Shown one piece after another: positions 25,866 through 32,915 of a stretch of 64,000 nt of DNA (positions within the stretch are counted from its first letter, which is position 1; each line of letters opens with the position of its first letter). Below the pieces are notes generated by a model, which searched no databases, was not told the origin of the DNA, and was given only the letters and a program-made list of their open reading frames with translations. The stretch spans positions 7,619,001 to 7,683,000 of the forward strand of contig NZ_CP107783.1 of NCBI RefSeq assembly GCF_036345255.1. The letters run 5' to 3'. The translations under genes were made by a program, and so were the position numbers. The DNA comes from Streptomyces sp. NBC_00569 (GTDB taxonomy: Bacteria; Actinomycetota; Actinomycetes; Streptomycetales; Streptomycetaceae).

Positions 25866-25881
25866 CTGACCGACTGCTTAG
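25866..25881. promoter_or_regulatory. TetR-type operator of the SDR/acyl-CoA ligase operon
   Basis: Read on the minus strand: CTAAGCAGTCGGTCAG. It shares CTAAGC-N4-G-TCAG with the sites at 13055 and 14282 (12 of 16 bases against the latter). It lies 33 nt before the SDR start. The third gene of the operon encodes a TetR protein, its likely partner. Confidence 0.5.
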
Positions 25882-25913
25882 TCTGTGACCGAAAGTCGAG
25901 TCAAGGGAGACCG

Positions 25914-26681
25914 ATGGTGGACAGCCTGCACGGCACGGGGGTCGTCGTCACCGGCGCGGGAGGCGGCATCGGAGCCGCACTCGCCCGCCGGTTCGCCGCT
26001 TCGGGAGCGCGCGTCGTCGTGAACGACCTGGACGCGGGGAAGGCCAAGGCGGTCGCGGACGAGATCGGCGCCACGGCGGTGCCGGGCGACGCCTCCGAGA
26101 TCGTGCCCGAGGCGCTGGACGCCCTGGACGGCACCGTGGACGTCTACTGCGCCAACGCGGGGCTCGCCTCCGGCGGCACCGAGGACGCCGACGAGCAGAT
26201 CTGGGCCGCCGCCTGGGACGTCAACGTGATGGCGCACGTCCGCGCCGCGAAGGCCCTGCTCCCCGGCTGGCTGGAGCGCGGCAGCGGCCGCTTCGTCTCC
26301 ACCGTCTCCGCGGCCGGACTGCTCACGATGGTCGGCGCCGCGCCCTACAGCGTCACCAAGCACGGCGCGTACGCCTTCGCCGAGTGGCTCTCCCTCACCT
26401 ACCGCCACCGCGGGCTCAAGGTCCACGCGATCTGCCCGCAGGGCGTGCGTACGGACATGCTCACCGCCTCCGGGTCGGCCGGGGAGCTCGTCCTCGCGCC
26501 GACCGCGATCGAGCCCGAGGACGTCGCCGACGCGCTCTTCGCGGGCATGGCGGAGGACCGCTTCCTGATCCTCCCGCACCCCGACGTCGCCGGGTACTAC
26601 GCGGCGAGGGCCGCGACGCCCGACCGCTGGCTGTCGAACATGAACCACATCCAGCAGAAGTGGGAGGCGGCACAGAAATGA
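25914..26681 (+). CDS. Short-chain dehydrogenase/reductase (classical SDR)
   Basis: 255 residues. The cofactor motif TGAGGGIG is at about 13-20, NAG after strand 4, the catalytic Ser in TVSAAG, and Tyr145/Lys149 in YSVTK. It oxidises or reduces a hydroxy/keto group with NAD(P). ATG 25914 has GGGAG 8 nt upstream. It is the first gene of an operon with an acyl-CoA ligase (ATGA overlap) and tetR, which points to activation and oxidation of an exogenous lipid, acid or sterol-like compound. Confidence 0.9.
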   Translation: MVDSLHGTGVVVTGAGGGIGAALARRFAASGARVVVNDLDAGKAKAVADEIGATAVPGDASEIVPEALDALDGTVDVYCANAGLASGGTEDADEQIWAAAWDVNVMAHVRAAKALLPGWLERGSGRFVSTVSAAGLLTMVGAAPYSVTKHGAYAFAEWLSLTYRHRGLKVHAICPQGVRTDMLTASGSAGELVLAPTAIEPEDVADALFAGMAEDRFLILPHPDVAGYYAARAATPDRWLSNMNHIQQKWEAAQK

Positions 26682-28345
26682 GCTCCTCGATCTACGCGGC
26701 CATGCCCTGGCTCGGGCAGCTCTCCGAGGCGCAGCGGGCCCCGGTGACCCCGGCCGACTCCGTGCTGCACGCCTTCCGCGCCGCGGTCCGCAAGGCCCCC
26801 GACCGCACCGCCGTCGCCTACTTCGACGGCCGCCTCAGCTACCGCGAACTCGACGAGCTCAGCGACTCCGTCGCCGGGCATCTCGCCGCGCGCGGCCTCG
26901 GGCGCGGCGACCGTGCCGCCCTCATGCTGCAGAACTCCCCGCACTTCGTGATCGGGCTGCTCGCCGCCTACAAGGCGGGCGCCACCGTCGTCCCGGTCAA
27001 CCCGATGTACAAGTCGGGCGAGGTCACCCACGTCCTGCACGACGCCGACGTGACCGCCCTGATCTGCTCGGACCGAGCCTGGGAGGCGTATCTGCGCGAG
27101 ACCGCGGCGGACTCGCCCGTACGGATCGTGCTCACCGCCTGCGAACTGGACCTCCAGACGCGGGGCGACGAGCGGGTCCTCACGTTCGAGCGCGTCGTGC
27201 CGCAGGCCGCGGACGCCGACGACCTCCTGACCGTCGCCCGCGCGGGCCACGGGGCGCCCGAAGGCCGCGACCCGGGCCCGGACGACATCGCGCTCATCAG
27301 CTACACCTCCGGCACCAGCGGCACGCCCAAGGGCGCCACGAACCTGCACCGCAACATCGCGTACAACGCCGAGCGCCAGCGCACCGGACTCGGCATCCCC
27401 GAAGGCGGCACGTACTTCGGGCTCGCGCCGCTCTTCCACATCACGGGCATGGTCTGCGAGCTGGTCTCCTCCTTCGCGAACACGGGCACCCTCGTCCTCG
27501 CGTACCGCTTCGAGGCGGGCGTCGTCCTGGACGCGTTCGCCGAGCACCGGCCCGCCTACACCGTGGGCCCCTCGACCGCGTTCATGGCGCTCGCCGCGCA
27601 CCCGGCCGCGACCCGCGAGCACTTCGCCTCCTTCCAGTCGATCTCGTCCGGCGGCGCGCCGGTGCCGCCCGCCCTCGTGGAGAAGTTCCGGGCCGGCTTC
27701 GGCCCCTACATCCACAACGGCTACGGCCTCACCGAGTGCACCGCTCCCTGTGCCTCCGTGCCGCCCGGCAAGGAAGCCCCCGTCGACCCCGTCTCCGGCA
27801 CCCTCGCCGTCGGCGTCCCGGGACCCGAGAGCATCGTCCGGATCGTGGACGACCTCGGCCAGGAGGTGCCCTTCGGCGAGCAGGGCGAGATAGCCGTCCG
27901 CGGCCCCCAGGTCGTGCCGGGCTACTGGAAGCGTCCCGACGCCACCGCCGAGTCGTTCCCGGACGGCGAACTGCGCACCGGGGACATCGGCTTCATGGAC
28001 GCCGACGGCTGGCTCTATGTCGTCGACCGCAAGAAGGACATGATCAACGCCTCCGGCTTCAAGGTCTGGCCCCGCGAGGTGGAGGACGTCCTCTACACGC
28101 ACGAGGCCGTGCGCGAGGCCGCCGTCGTGGGTGTCCCCGACCCCTACCGCGGGGAGTCGGTCAGGGCGTACGTGAGTCTGCGTCCGGGCGCCTCGGTGGG
28201 CCCGGACGACCTGTCCGCGTACTGCAAGGAGCGGCTCGCCGCGTACAAGTACCCGCGCGAGGTGGAGATCCTGCCCGAGCTGCCGAAGACGACAAGTGGG
28301 AAGATCCTCCGGCGGGAACTGCGTTCCCGTACACAGAACAGCTGA
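26678..28345 (+). CDS. AMP-dependent acyl-CoA synthetase (fatty-acid-CoA ligase)
   Basis: 555 residues, the full ANL-superfamily length. Motifs: YTSGTSGTPKGATN (phosphate loop), GYGLTE, YVVDRKKDMINASGFKVWP (hinge) and the C-terminal acyladenylation Lys in KTTSGKILRREL. It adenylates a carboxylic acid and transfers it to CoA. It starts at ATG 26678 within the SDR stop. The tetR gene follows 17 nt after the stop. The operon resembles acyl-CoA catabolic units of actinobacteria; chain length cannot be inferred. Confidence 0.93.
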   Translation: MSSSIYAAMPWLGQLSEAQRAPVTPADSVLHAFRAAVRKAPDRTAVAYFDGRLSYRELDELSDSVAGHLAARGLGRGDRAALMLQNSPHFVIGLLAAYKAGATVVPVNPMYKSGEVTHVLHDADVTALICSDRAWEAYLRETAADSPVRIVLTACELDLQTRGDERVLTFERVVPQAADADDLLTVARAGHGAPEGRDPGPDDIALISYTSGTSGTPKGATNLHRNIAYNAERQRTGLGIPEGGTYFGLAPLFHITGMVCELVSSFANTGTLVLAYRFEAGVVLDAFAEHRPAYTVGPSTAFMALAAHPAATREHFASFQSISSGGAPVPPALVEKFRAGFGPYIHNGYGLTECTAPCASVPPGKEAPVDPVSGTLAVGVPGPESIVRIVDDLGQEVPFGEQGEIAVRGPQVVPGYWKRPDATAESFPDGELRTGDIGFMDADGWLYVVDRKKDMINASGFKVWPREVEDVLYTHEAVREAAVVGVPDPYRGESVRAYVSLRPGASVGPDDLSAYCKERLAAYKYPREVEILPELPKTTSGKILRRELRSRTQNS

Positions 28346-28362
28346 TCGCAGGAGAAAGGCAG

Positions 28363-28965
28363 GTGGCGGCAGTGCCCAGGACGTCGGACGGAGACGGTAC
28401 GCCCGTCCCTCAGAGGCTGCTCGCCGCCGCCACCCGGCTCTTCGCCGAGCGCGGTTACGACCGCACCTCGGTGCAGGAGATCGTCGAGGCGGCCGGCGTC
28501 ACCAAGGGCGCGCTCTACCACTACTTCGGCTCGAAGGACGATCTGCTGCACGAGGTGTACGCGCGCGTGCTCCGCGTGCAGCAGGAGCGCCTCGACGCGT
28601 TCGCGGACGCCGACGCGCCCGTGGAGCAGCGGCTGCGCGACGCCGCGGCCGACGTGGTCGTCACGACCATCGAGAACCTCGACGACGCGTCGATCTTCTT
28701 CCGCTCCATGCACCACCTCGGACCGGAGAAGAACAAGCAGGTACGGGCCGAGCGGCGGCGCTACCACGAGCGGTTCAGGGCCCTGATCGAGGAGGGCCAG
28801 AAGGCCGGCGTGTTCTCCACGGCCACGCCCGCCGACCTGGTGGTGGACTACCACTTCGGGTCGGTGCACCACCTCTCCACCTGGTACCGCCCGGGCGGCC
28901 CGCTCGCCCCCCAGGAGGTCGCGGACCACCTGGCGGACCTGCTGCTGCGCGCACTGCGTCCCTGA
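28363..28965 (+). CDS. TetR-family regulator of the SDR/ligase operon
   Basis: 200 residues from GTG 28363, preceded by AGGAG 8 nt upstream. The helix-turn-helix is TSVQEIVEAAGVTKGALYHYFGSKDDLL. The C-terminal domain (RLRDAAADVVVTTIENLDDASIFFRSMHHL...YHERFRALIEEGQKAGVF) is the KstR-like TetR_C type found in lipid regulators. As the last gene of the operon it would autoregulate through the site at 25866-25881. It ends before a very strong terminator at 28992. Confidence 0.88.
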   Translation: MAAVPRTSDGDGTPVPQRLLAAATRLFAERGYDRTSVQEIVEAAGVTKGALYHYFGSKDDLLHEVYARVLRVQQERLDAFADADAPVEQRLRDAAADVVVTTIENLDDASIFFRSMHHLGPEKNKQVRAERRRYHERFRALIEEGQKAGVFSTATPADLVVDYHFGSVHHLSTWYRPGGPLAPQEVADHLADLLLRALRP

Positions 28966-28991
28966 CGCCGCTCAGGCCCGGACACACGGCC

Positions 28992-29028
28992 AAGGGCCCC
29001 CGCACTCACGCCGAGTGCGGGGGCCCTT
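28992..29028. terminator. Strong bidirectional terminator
   Basis: Perfect 16-bp stem, AAGGGCCCCCGCACTC and its complement, loop ACGCC. It serves the operon ending at 28965 and, from the other side, the His-rich gene ending at 29067. Confidence 0.9.
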
Positions 29029-29066
29029 CGCTGTCGTACGGTCGCCGCGTCACTGTCCGCGGACCG

Positions 29067-29363
29067 TCAGTGGTCGTCCCAGTGGCCCTCGTGCCGCGCG
29101 TGGCGGTGACCGTCGTGGACGTAGTCGACGTGATCGCCGTGGGTGACGGCCTGGTGCCCGCAGTCCTGGCCGTGCTGGTGCTCGTGGCCCTGGTGCGTGG
29201 TGTGGGCGCCGGGCTCGCACTCGTCCCAGTGGCCGTTGTGCTCCGCGTGCAGGTGCCCCTCGTGCGCGTAGTCGACGTGGTCGCCGTGCGGCACCGCCGT
29301 GTGGCCGCAGCCCTCGCCGTGGGTGTGCTCGTGGACGGGGTGTTCCTGGTGGAGAGTGGTCAT
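29067..29363 (-). CDS. Small His-rich protein with two tandem ~40-residue repeats
   Basis: 98 residues, of which 27 are His. Two repeats of the pattern HEHxHGxxCGHxAVxHGDHVDY-HxGHxHAxHxGHWDxx can be aligned almost without gaps, each with one Cys in a CGH context. There is no signal peptide or membrane helix. The composition points to binding of Zn, Ni, Cu or Co, as a store, buffer or chaperone. I know of similar small His-rich actinobacterial proteins without an assigned function. The ATG 29363 has no Shine-Dalgarno, but TAGTCT lies 6 nt upstream (leaderless), and a GAATGATTC palindrome covers the -35 region. It stands alone, divergent from a quinone oxidoreductase gene. Confidence 0.8.
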   Translation of the reverse strand: MTTLHQEHPVHEHTHGEGCGHTAVPHGDHVDYAHEGHLHAEHNGHWDECEPGAHTTHQGHEHQHGQDCGHQAVTHGDHVDYVHDGHRHARHEGHWDDH

Positions 29364-29369
29364 GAAGTC

Positions 29370-29397
29370 AGACTAGCCGGAAATGCCCGAATGATTC
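29370..29397 (-). promoter_or_regulatory. Promoter and possible Zur-like palindrome of the His-rich gene
   Basis: On the minus strand TAGTCT (29375-29370) sits 6 nt before the ATG. Upstream, GAATGATTC (29389-29397) is a perfect 9-bp palindrome with the AATGATT core seen in Streptomyces Zur boxes. The flanks fit the full consensus poorly. Confidence 0.35.
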
Positions 29398-29449
29398 TGC
29401 TATGGGACCCTTATGGCTGTTCCTGTGACCTTCGCGAGGAGTACGCCGG

Positions 29450-30382
29450 ATGAAGGCGATCAGCTACAGCGGCTACGGCGGTCCCGAGGTGCTCGAGTAC
29501 GGGGAGGTGCGCGACCCCAAGGTGGGGCCCGACACCGTCCTGGTGAAGGTCAGGGCCGCGGCGGTGAACCCCGTCGACTGGAAGGCCCGCGAGGGCTACC
29601 TGGCCCCGGCGCTCGACGCCGTCTTCCCGGTGATCCCCGGCTGGGACGTGTCCGGCGTCGTGGTCCAACCCGGCGCCTCCGTCACCGAGTTCGCCACCGG
29701 CGACGAGGTGATCGGCTACGTACGCGAGGACTTCCTCTCCCGCGGGACGTTCGCCGAGTACGTCGCCGCGCCCGTGCGCACCCTGGCCCGCAAGCCCCGG
29801 AACCTGACCTACGAGGAGGCCGCCGGGCTGCCGCTCGCCGGGCTCACCGCCTACCAGGTCCTGACCGGAGCCCTCGCCGTGCAGGAGGGCGACGTGGTGC
29901 TGGTGCACGCGGCGGCTGGCGGCGTCGGGTCGATCGCGGTCCAGCTGGGCCGCCACCTCGGCGCCCGCGTCATCGGCACGGCGAGCGAGCGCAACCACGA
30001 CTTCCTGCGGGAGCTGGGCGCCGAACCCGTCACGTACGGGGAAGGCCTCGCCGAACGCGTGCGGGCCCTCGCGCCGGAGGGCGTGGACGCCGTGTTCGAC
30101 ACGGTGGGCGGGGAGGCCCTGAAGGTGTCCGCGGACCTGCTCGCGCCGGGCGGCCGGCTCGCGTCGATCGCGGACGCCTCCGTCGTCGACCTGGGCGGTC
30201 ACTACGTCTTCGTGCGCCCCGACGCCGCCGACCTCGCGCGCCTCGCGGACCTCGCGGAACAGGACGTGGTCACGGTGCACGTCGACGAGACGTTCCCGCT
30301 GGAGCGGGCCGCGGACGCCCAGCGGCTGAGCGCCGAGGGCCGCACCAGGGGCAAGATCGTGGTCACCGTTTGGACCGACTGA
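29450..30382 (+). CDS. Quinone oxidoreductase-like NADP-dependent dehydrogenase
   Basis: 310-residue zinc-free medium-chain reductase. The N-terminal GroES-like fold shows VNPVDWKAREGY and PGWDVSGVV. The cofactor motif is VLVHAAAGGVGSIAVQLG, with the AAGGVG variant typical of quinone oxidoreductases. Metal-ligand Cys residues are absent. It reduces quinones or activated alkenes with NADPH. ATG 29450 has GAGGAG 8 nt upstream. An octamer GACCGACT repeat spans its stop codon. Confidence 0.9.
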   Translation: MKAISYSGYGGPEVLEYGEVRDPKVGPDTVLVKVRAAAVNPVDWKAREGYLAPALDAVFPVIPGWDVSGVVVQPGASVTEFATGDEVIGYVREDFLSRGTFAEYVAAPVRTLARKPRNLTYEEAAGLPLAGLTAYQVLTGALAVQEGDVVLVHAAAGGVGSIAVQLGRHLGARVIGTASERNHDFLRELGAEPVTYGEGLAERVRALAPEGVDAVFDTVGGEALKVSADLLAPGGRLASIADASVVDLGGHYVFVRPDAADLARLADLAEQDVVTVHVDETFPLERAADAQRLSAEGRTRGKIVVTVWTD

Positions 30383-30400
30383 CCGACTGACCGACTGACC
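30373..30400. repeat. Tandem octamer repeat GACCGACT across a stop codon
   Basis: Three perfect copies of GACCGACT and a partial fourth (GACC). The stop TGA of the quinone oxidoreductase (30380-30382) lies at the first junction. Copy-number change would not alter the protein beyond the stop. Confidence 0.8.
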
Positions 30401-30467
30401 GACCGATCGAGACCGGCTGCCGGGGACCGAAGACGGCCCCCACCGCGTCGGGCCGCGTCGGGGGGCG

Positions 30468-30824
30468 TCACACCACCAGTGTCGCGAACGCGGCCAGCGC
30501 CACCGAGCAGGCCACCGCCACCACGGCCGCGCGGGCGGTCATCACCGGCGGTCTCGCCTCGTGCAGTGCCAGATCGCGGATCCGGCGGTGCGCCACCGCC
30601 AGGAACCCCAGCCACGCCAGGAAGCACAGGGCCGCGCCCAGCACACCGAGGGTGTCCGTGTCGCCGTGCAGCGCCGCCCTGGCGGCGAGGACCGCCGCCA
30701 CGGTGCACGACAGCGTCGTCCGCCGCCAGGCGAGCCGTGTCCGCGCGGGCTGGAGCCCCGGATCGCGCCCGGCCGCCGCCGCGCCGCCCTGTCCGTCGAC
30801 GGGTGGCTCCGACGGGCCGCTCAC
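30468..30824 (-). CDS. DUF202 (YidH-like) small membrane protein
   Basis: 118 residues from GTG 30824, which overlaps the TGA of the upstream gene. Three membrane segments follow the DUF202 entry motif TRLAWRRTTLSCTVAAVLAARAAL; the C-terminus is ATLVV. It forms a pair with the neighbouring DUF202 gene, as is usual in actinobacteria. The function of the family is unknown. Confidence 0.82.
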   Translation of the reverse strand: MSGPSEPPVDGQGGAAAAGRDPGLQPARTRLAWRRTTLSCTVAAVLAARAALHGDTDTLGVLGAALCFLAWLGFLAVAHRRIRDLALHEARPPVMTARAAVVAVACSVALAAFATLVV

Positions 30825-31213
30825 CCCGCCCACCCGGCGAGCACGACCACCACCATCGCGACGGCCACCAGCGCCACGACCACGCTCAGCAGCGCCGGGA
30901 ACCGCGAGACGGGCAGGTCCTCGCCCCGCCGCATCGCCCGCTCGCAGCGCACCCAGTGGCTGACCGCCCGCAGGGAGCACAGGGCGCCCGCCGCGAGCAG
31001 CGCGAGCGCGAGACCGGCCCGCCAGGCCCAGCGCAGGTCCGGCAGGAACTGGTCCACGGCGAACCCGCCGCCGATCAGCGCGAGCGCCGTGCGCAGCCAG
31101 GCCAGGAACGTGCGCTCGTTGGCCAGCGAGAAGCGGTAGTCGGGCGTATCACCGTCGTCCCGCACCCGCTCGGGCGCGAACCAGAGGCGGACGCTGCGCA
31201 CAAATTCGATCAC
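30821..31213 (-). CDS. DUF202 (YidH-like) membrane protein
   Basis: 130 residues from GTG 31213. The DUF202 motif NERTFLAWLRTALALIGGGFAVDQF is at about 32-56, followed by two more membrane helices. There is no Shine-Dalgarno, but TAGGGT lies 6 nt upstream of the GTG, suggesting a leaderless mRNA starting just beyond the Nudix stop. The two DUF202 proteins are translationally coupled (GTGA overlap) and may form a heteromeric membrane complex. Confidence 0.85.
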   Translation of the reverse strand: MIEFVRSVRLWFAPERVRDDGDTPDYRFSLANERTFLAWLRTALALIGGGFAVDQFLPDLRWAWRAGLALALLAAGALCSLRAVSHWVRCERAMRRGEDLPVSRFPALLSVVVALVAVAMVVVVLAGWAG

Positions 31214-31222
31214 GGGGCGACC

Positions 31223-31801
31223 CTATCCGGGCGGCCGCGGCAGCCCCGCGGCCCGTGTCCGGTGGGCCCGCAGCCGCTCGTACGCGTCGAGCCCGTCCGG
31301 CACCCACGGCCACTCGGGAAGCCGCCGCTCCAGCTCCTCGTCGGTGAGGAAGTCGTGCCAGGCGACCTCCTCGGCCTGCGGGTTCACGGGCAGTTCGCAG
31401 CGCACCTCGTACAGGTACGACCACCAGGTCCGGCCCGCCCCGTCGTCGTACAGGAACTTGAACAGGGGCTCGGGGCGGGGCAGCCCGAAGACGCCGAGCT
31501 CCTCCTCCGCCTCGCGCAGCGCCGCGTCGTCGTAGGACTCCCCGGCGCCCACGACGCCGCCGACGAACATGTCGTACAGGGACGGGAACACCAGCTTGGT
31601 CGGTGTGCGGCGGTGTACGAAGATCCGGCCGCCGCCGTCCCTGGCCTGGATGAACACGCACCGGTGGCGCAGTCCGCGGGCGTAGGCCTCGCCGCGCGGG
31701 GCCTGCCCGACCACCCGGTCGTGCTCGTCGACGATGTCGAGGACCTCCGCCGCCGGATCCGGGGCGTCGGCGGCGTGTGTGGGATCGGTGGGAGGGGTCA
31801 T
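31223..31801 (-). CDS. Nudix hydrolase (YfcD-like)
   Basis: 192 residues from ATG 31801. The Nudix box reads GVVGAGESYDDAALREAEEELGV, with the metal-binding REAEEE core. Upstream, LDIVDEHDRVVGQAPRGEAYARGLRHRCVFI matches the YfcD/isopentenyl-isomerase-like subgroup. It cleaves a nucleoside diphosphate linked to another moiety; the substrate is unknown. It ends 10 nt before the DUF202 pair start on the same strand. Confidence 0.88.
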   Translation of the reverse strand: MTPPTDPTHAADAPDPAAEVLDIVDEHDRVVGQAPRGEAYARGLRHRCVFIQARDGGGRIFVHRRTPTKLVFPSLYDMFVGGVVGAGESYDDAALREAEEELGVFGLPRPEPLFKFLYDDGAGRTWWSYLYEVRCELPVNPQAEEVAWHDFLTDEELERRLPEWPWVPDGLDAYERLRAHRTRAAGLPRPPG

Positions 31802-31838
31802 GCGCCCATGAGACCAGACCCGGCAGACCCTCGGTGGA

Positions 31839-32729
31839 TCAGACCCCGACCCCTGCCCGGTCCCCCTCCCGAGGGCCCGTGGTCGGCATCGCCGGATGCA
31901 TCCCGAGCAGCACGATCCCCGCCACGATCGCCGTGAGCCCGGTCGCCTGCCAGGCGAGCGCACCGGCGTCCGTGCGCAGTTGGTCGCCCATGAAGCCGAC
32001 CCCGCACGCGATGCCCGCGAGCGGCTGCGCGGCCGTCAGTGCGGGCAGCGACATCCGCAGCGGCGCCATCTCGAAGGCGCTCTGCACCAGGATCAGGCCC
32101 GTGATGCCGAGCGCCAGGACTCCGTACGGCTGCCAGCTGGTGAACAACTCGCCCAGGCCGCCCGACGAGAAGAGCTGCCCGCTCATCCGCGTCAGCGCGT
32201 CCTGCACCCCGTAGAGGAGCCCGGCCGCCACGCCCAGCAGGACGGGGGCCGAGCTCATCCGTGACTTCTTCGCGTACGCGGTGAGCAGCAGCGCGCCGCC
32301 CACCATCACGCCGATGATCAGCCAGCGGCGCAGCGGGTCGGTGACCGCGTCGCCGCTGCGTGGCTCGCCCGCCACGATGAAGGCCGTCACCCCGCCCGCG
32401 AGCAGCGCCAGGCCCGACCACCCCTGTTTGCCCAGGGGCTGGCGGGTCTGGTGGCGCGAGAGGGCGAGCGCGAACAGGAGGTTGGTCGCGAGCAGCGGTT
32501 CGACGAGGGAGATCTCCCCGTTGCCCAGCGCGATCGCGCCGAGCACCATGCCGGCCACCATGAAACCTATGCCGAACAGCCAGCGGGGCACCCGTACGAG
32601 GTCGAGGAGCAGGCGCGGCGACAGGAAGTCGTTCAGCGGGGCGTGCTGCGCCGCGTTCTGCTGGAGCACGAATCCGACGCCCAGGCAGAAGGCCGCGGAG
32701 ACGGCGAGGACGAGTACGAGAACCGACAC
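31839..32729 (-). CDS. DMT-superfamily transporter
   Basis: About 296 residues with nine or ten membrane segments, from LVLVLAVSAAFCLGVGFVLQQ onward. The duplicated EamA-like halves contain EISLVEPLLATNLLFALALSR and the later MSLPALTAAQPLAGIACG. I prefer GTG 32729, which has GAGG 8 nt upstream; an ATG at 32768 would add 13 polar residues with no ribosome binding site. It is divergent from a flavoprotein dehydrogenase. Probably a metabolite or drug exporter. Confidence 0.82.
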   Translation of the reverse strand: MSVLVLVLAVSAAFCLGVGFVLQQNAAQHAPLNDFLSPRLLLDLVRVPRWLFGIGFMVAGMVLGAIALGNGEISLVEPLLATNLLFALALSRHQTRQPLGKQGWSGLALLAGGVTAFIVAGEPRSGDAVTDPLRRWLIIGVMVGGALLLTAYAKKSRMSSAPVLLGVAAGLLYGVQDALTRMSGQLFSSGGLGELFTSWQPYGVLALGITGLILVQSAFEMAPLRMSLPALTAAQPLAGIACGVGFMGDQLRTDAGALAWQATGLTAIVAGIVLLGMHPAMPTTGPREGDRAGVGV

Positions 32730-32849
32730 GCTGCGCACCTCGAGAATGCAGGTATCAAGATCGGCCATGGGCGGGTCGTTGCACGGGTGTAAGGCCGACG
32801 ATAGCGCCCCGCGGGACGGGCTGCCCCGCGAGTGACCCGGTCGGCGAGG

Positions 32850-32878
32850 TTGACGCCGCCCACCCCCGTACCCAAGAT
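32850..32878 (+). promoter_or_regulatory. Promoter of the flavoprotein gene
   Basis: TTGACG (32850-32855), 17-base spacer, CAAGAT (32873-32878), 38 nt before the ATG. Confidence 0.55.
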
Positions 32879-32915
32879 CTGACCCACCGGTAACTTTCGA
32901 GAGGGACGGACCCCA

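Noticed and set aside
22918..25869. Open frame of 983 codons on the plus strand
   Set aside because: It is antisense to the MHS transporter and the NamZ-like gene, both with clear motifs.
29380..29400. Firm assignment of a Zur box
   Set aside because: Only the GAATGATTC core fits; the flanks diverge from the consensus, so it is kept as a low-confidence site.
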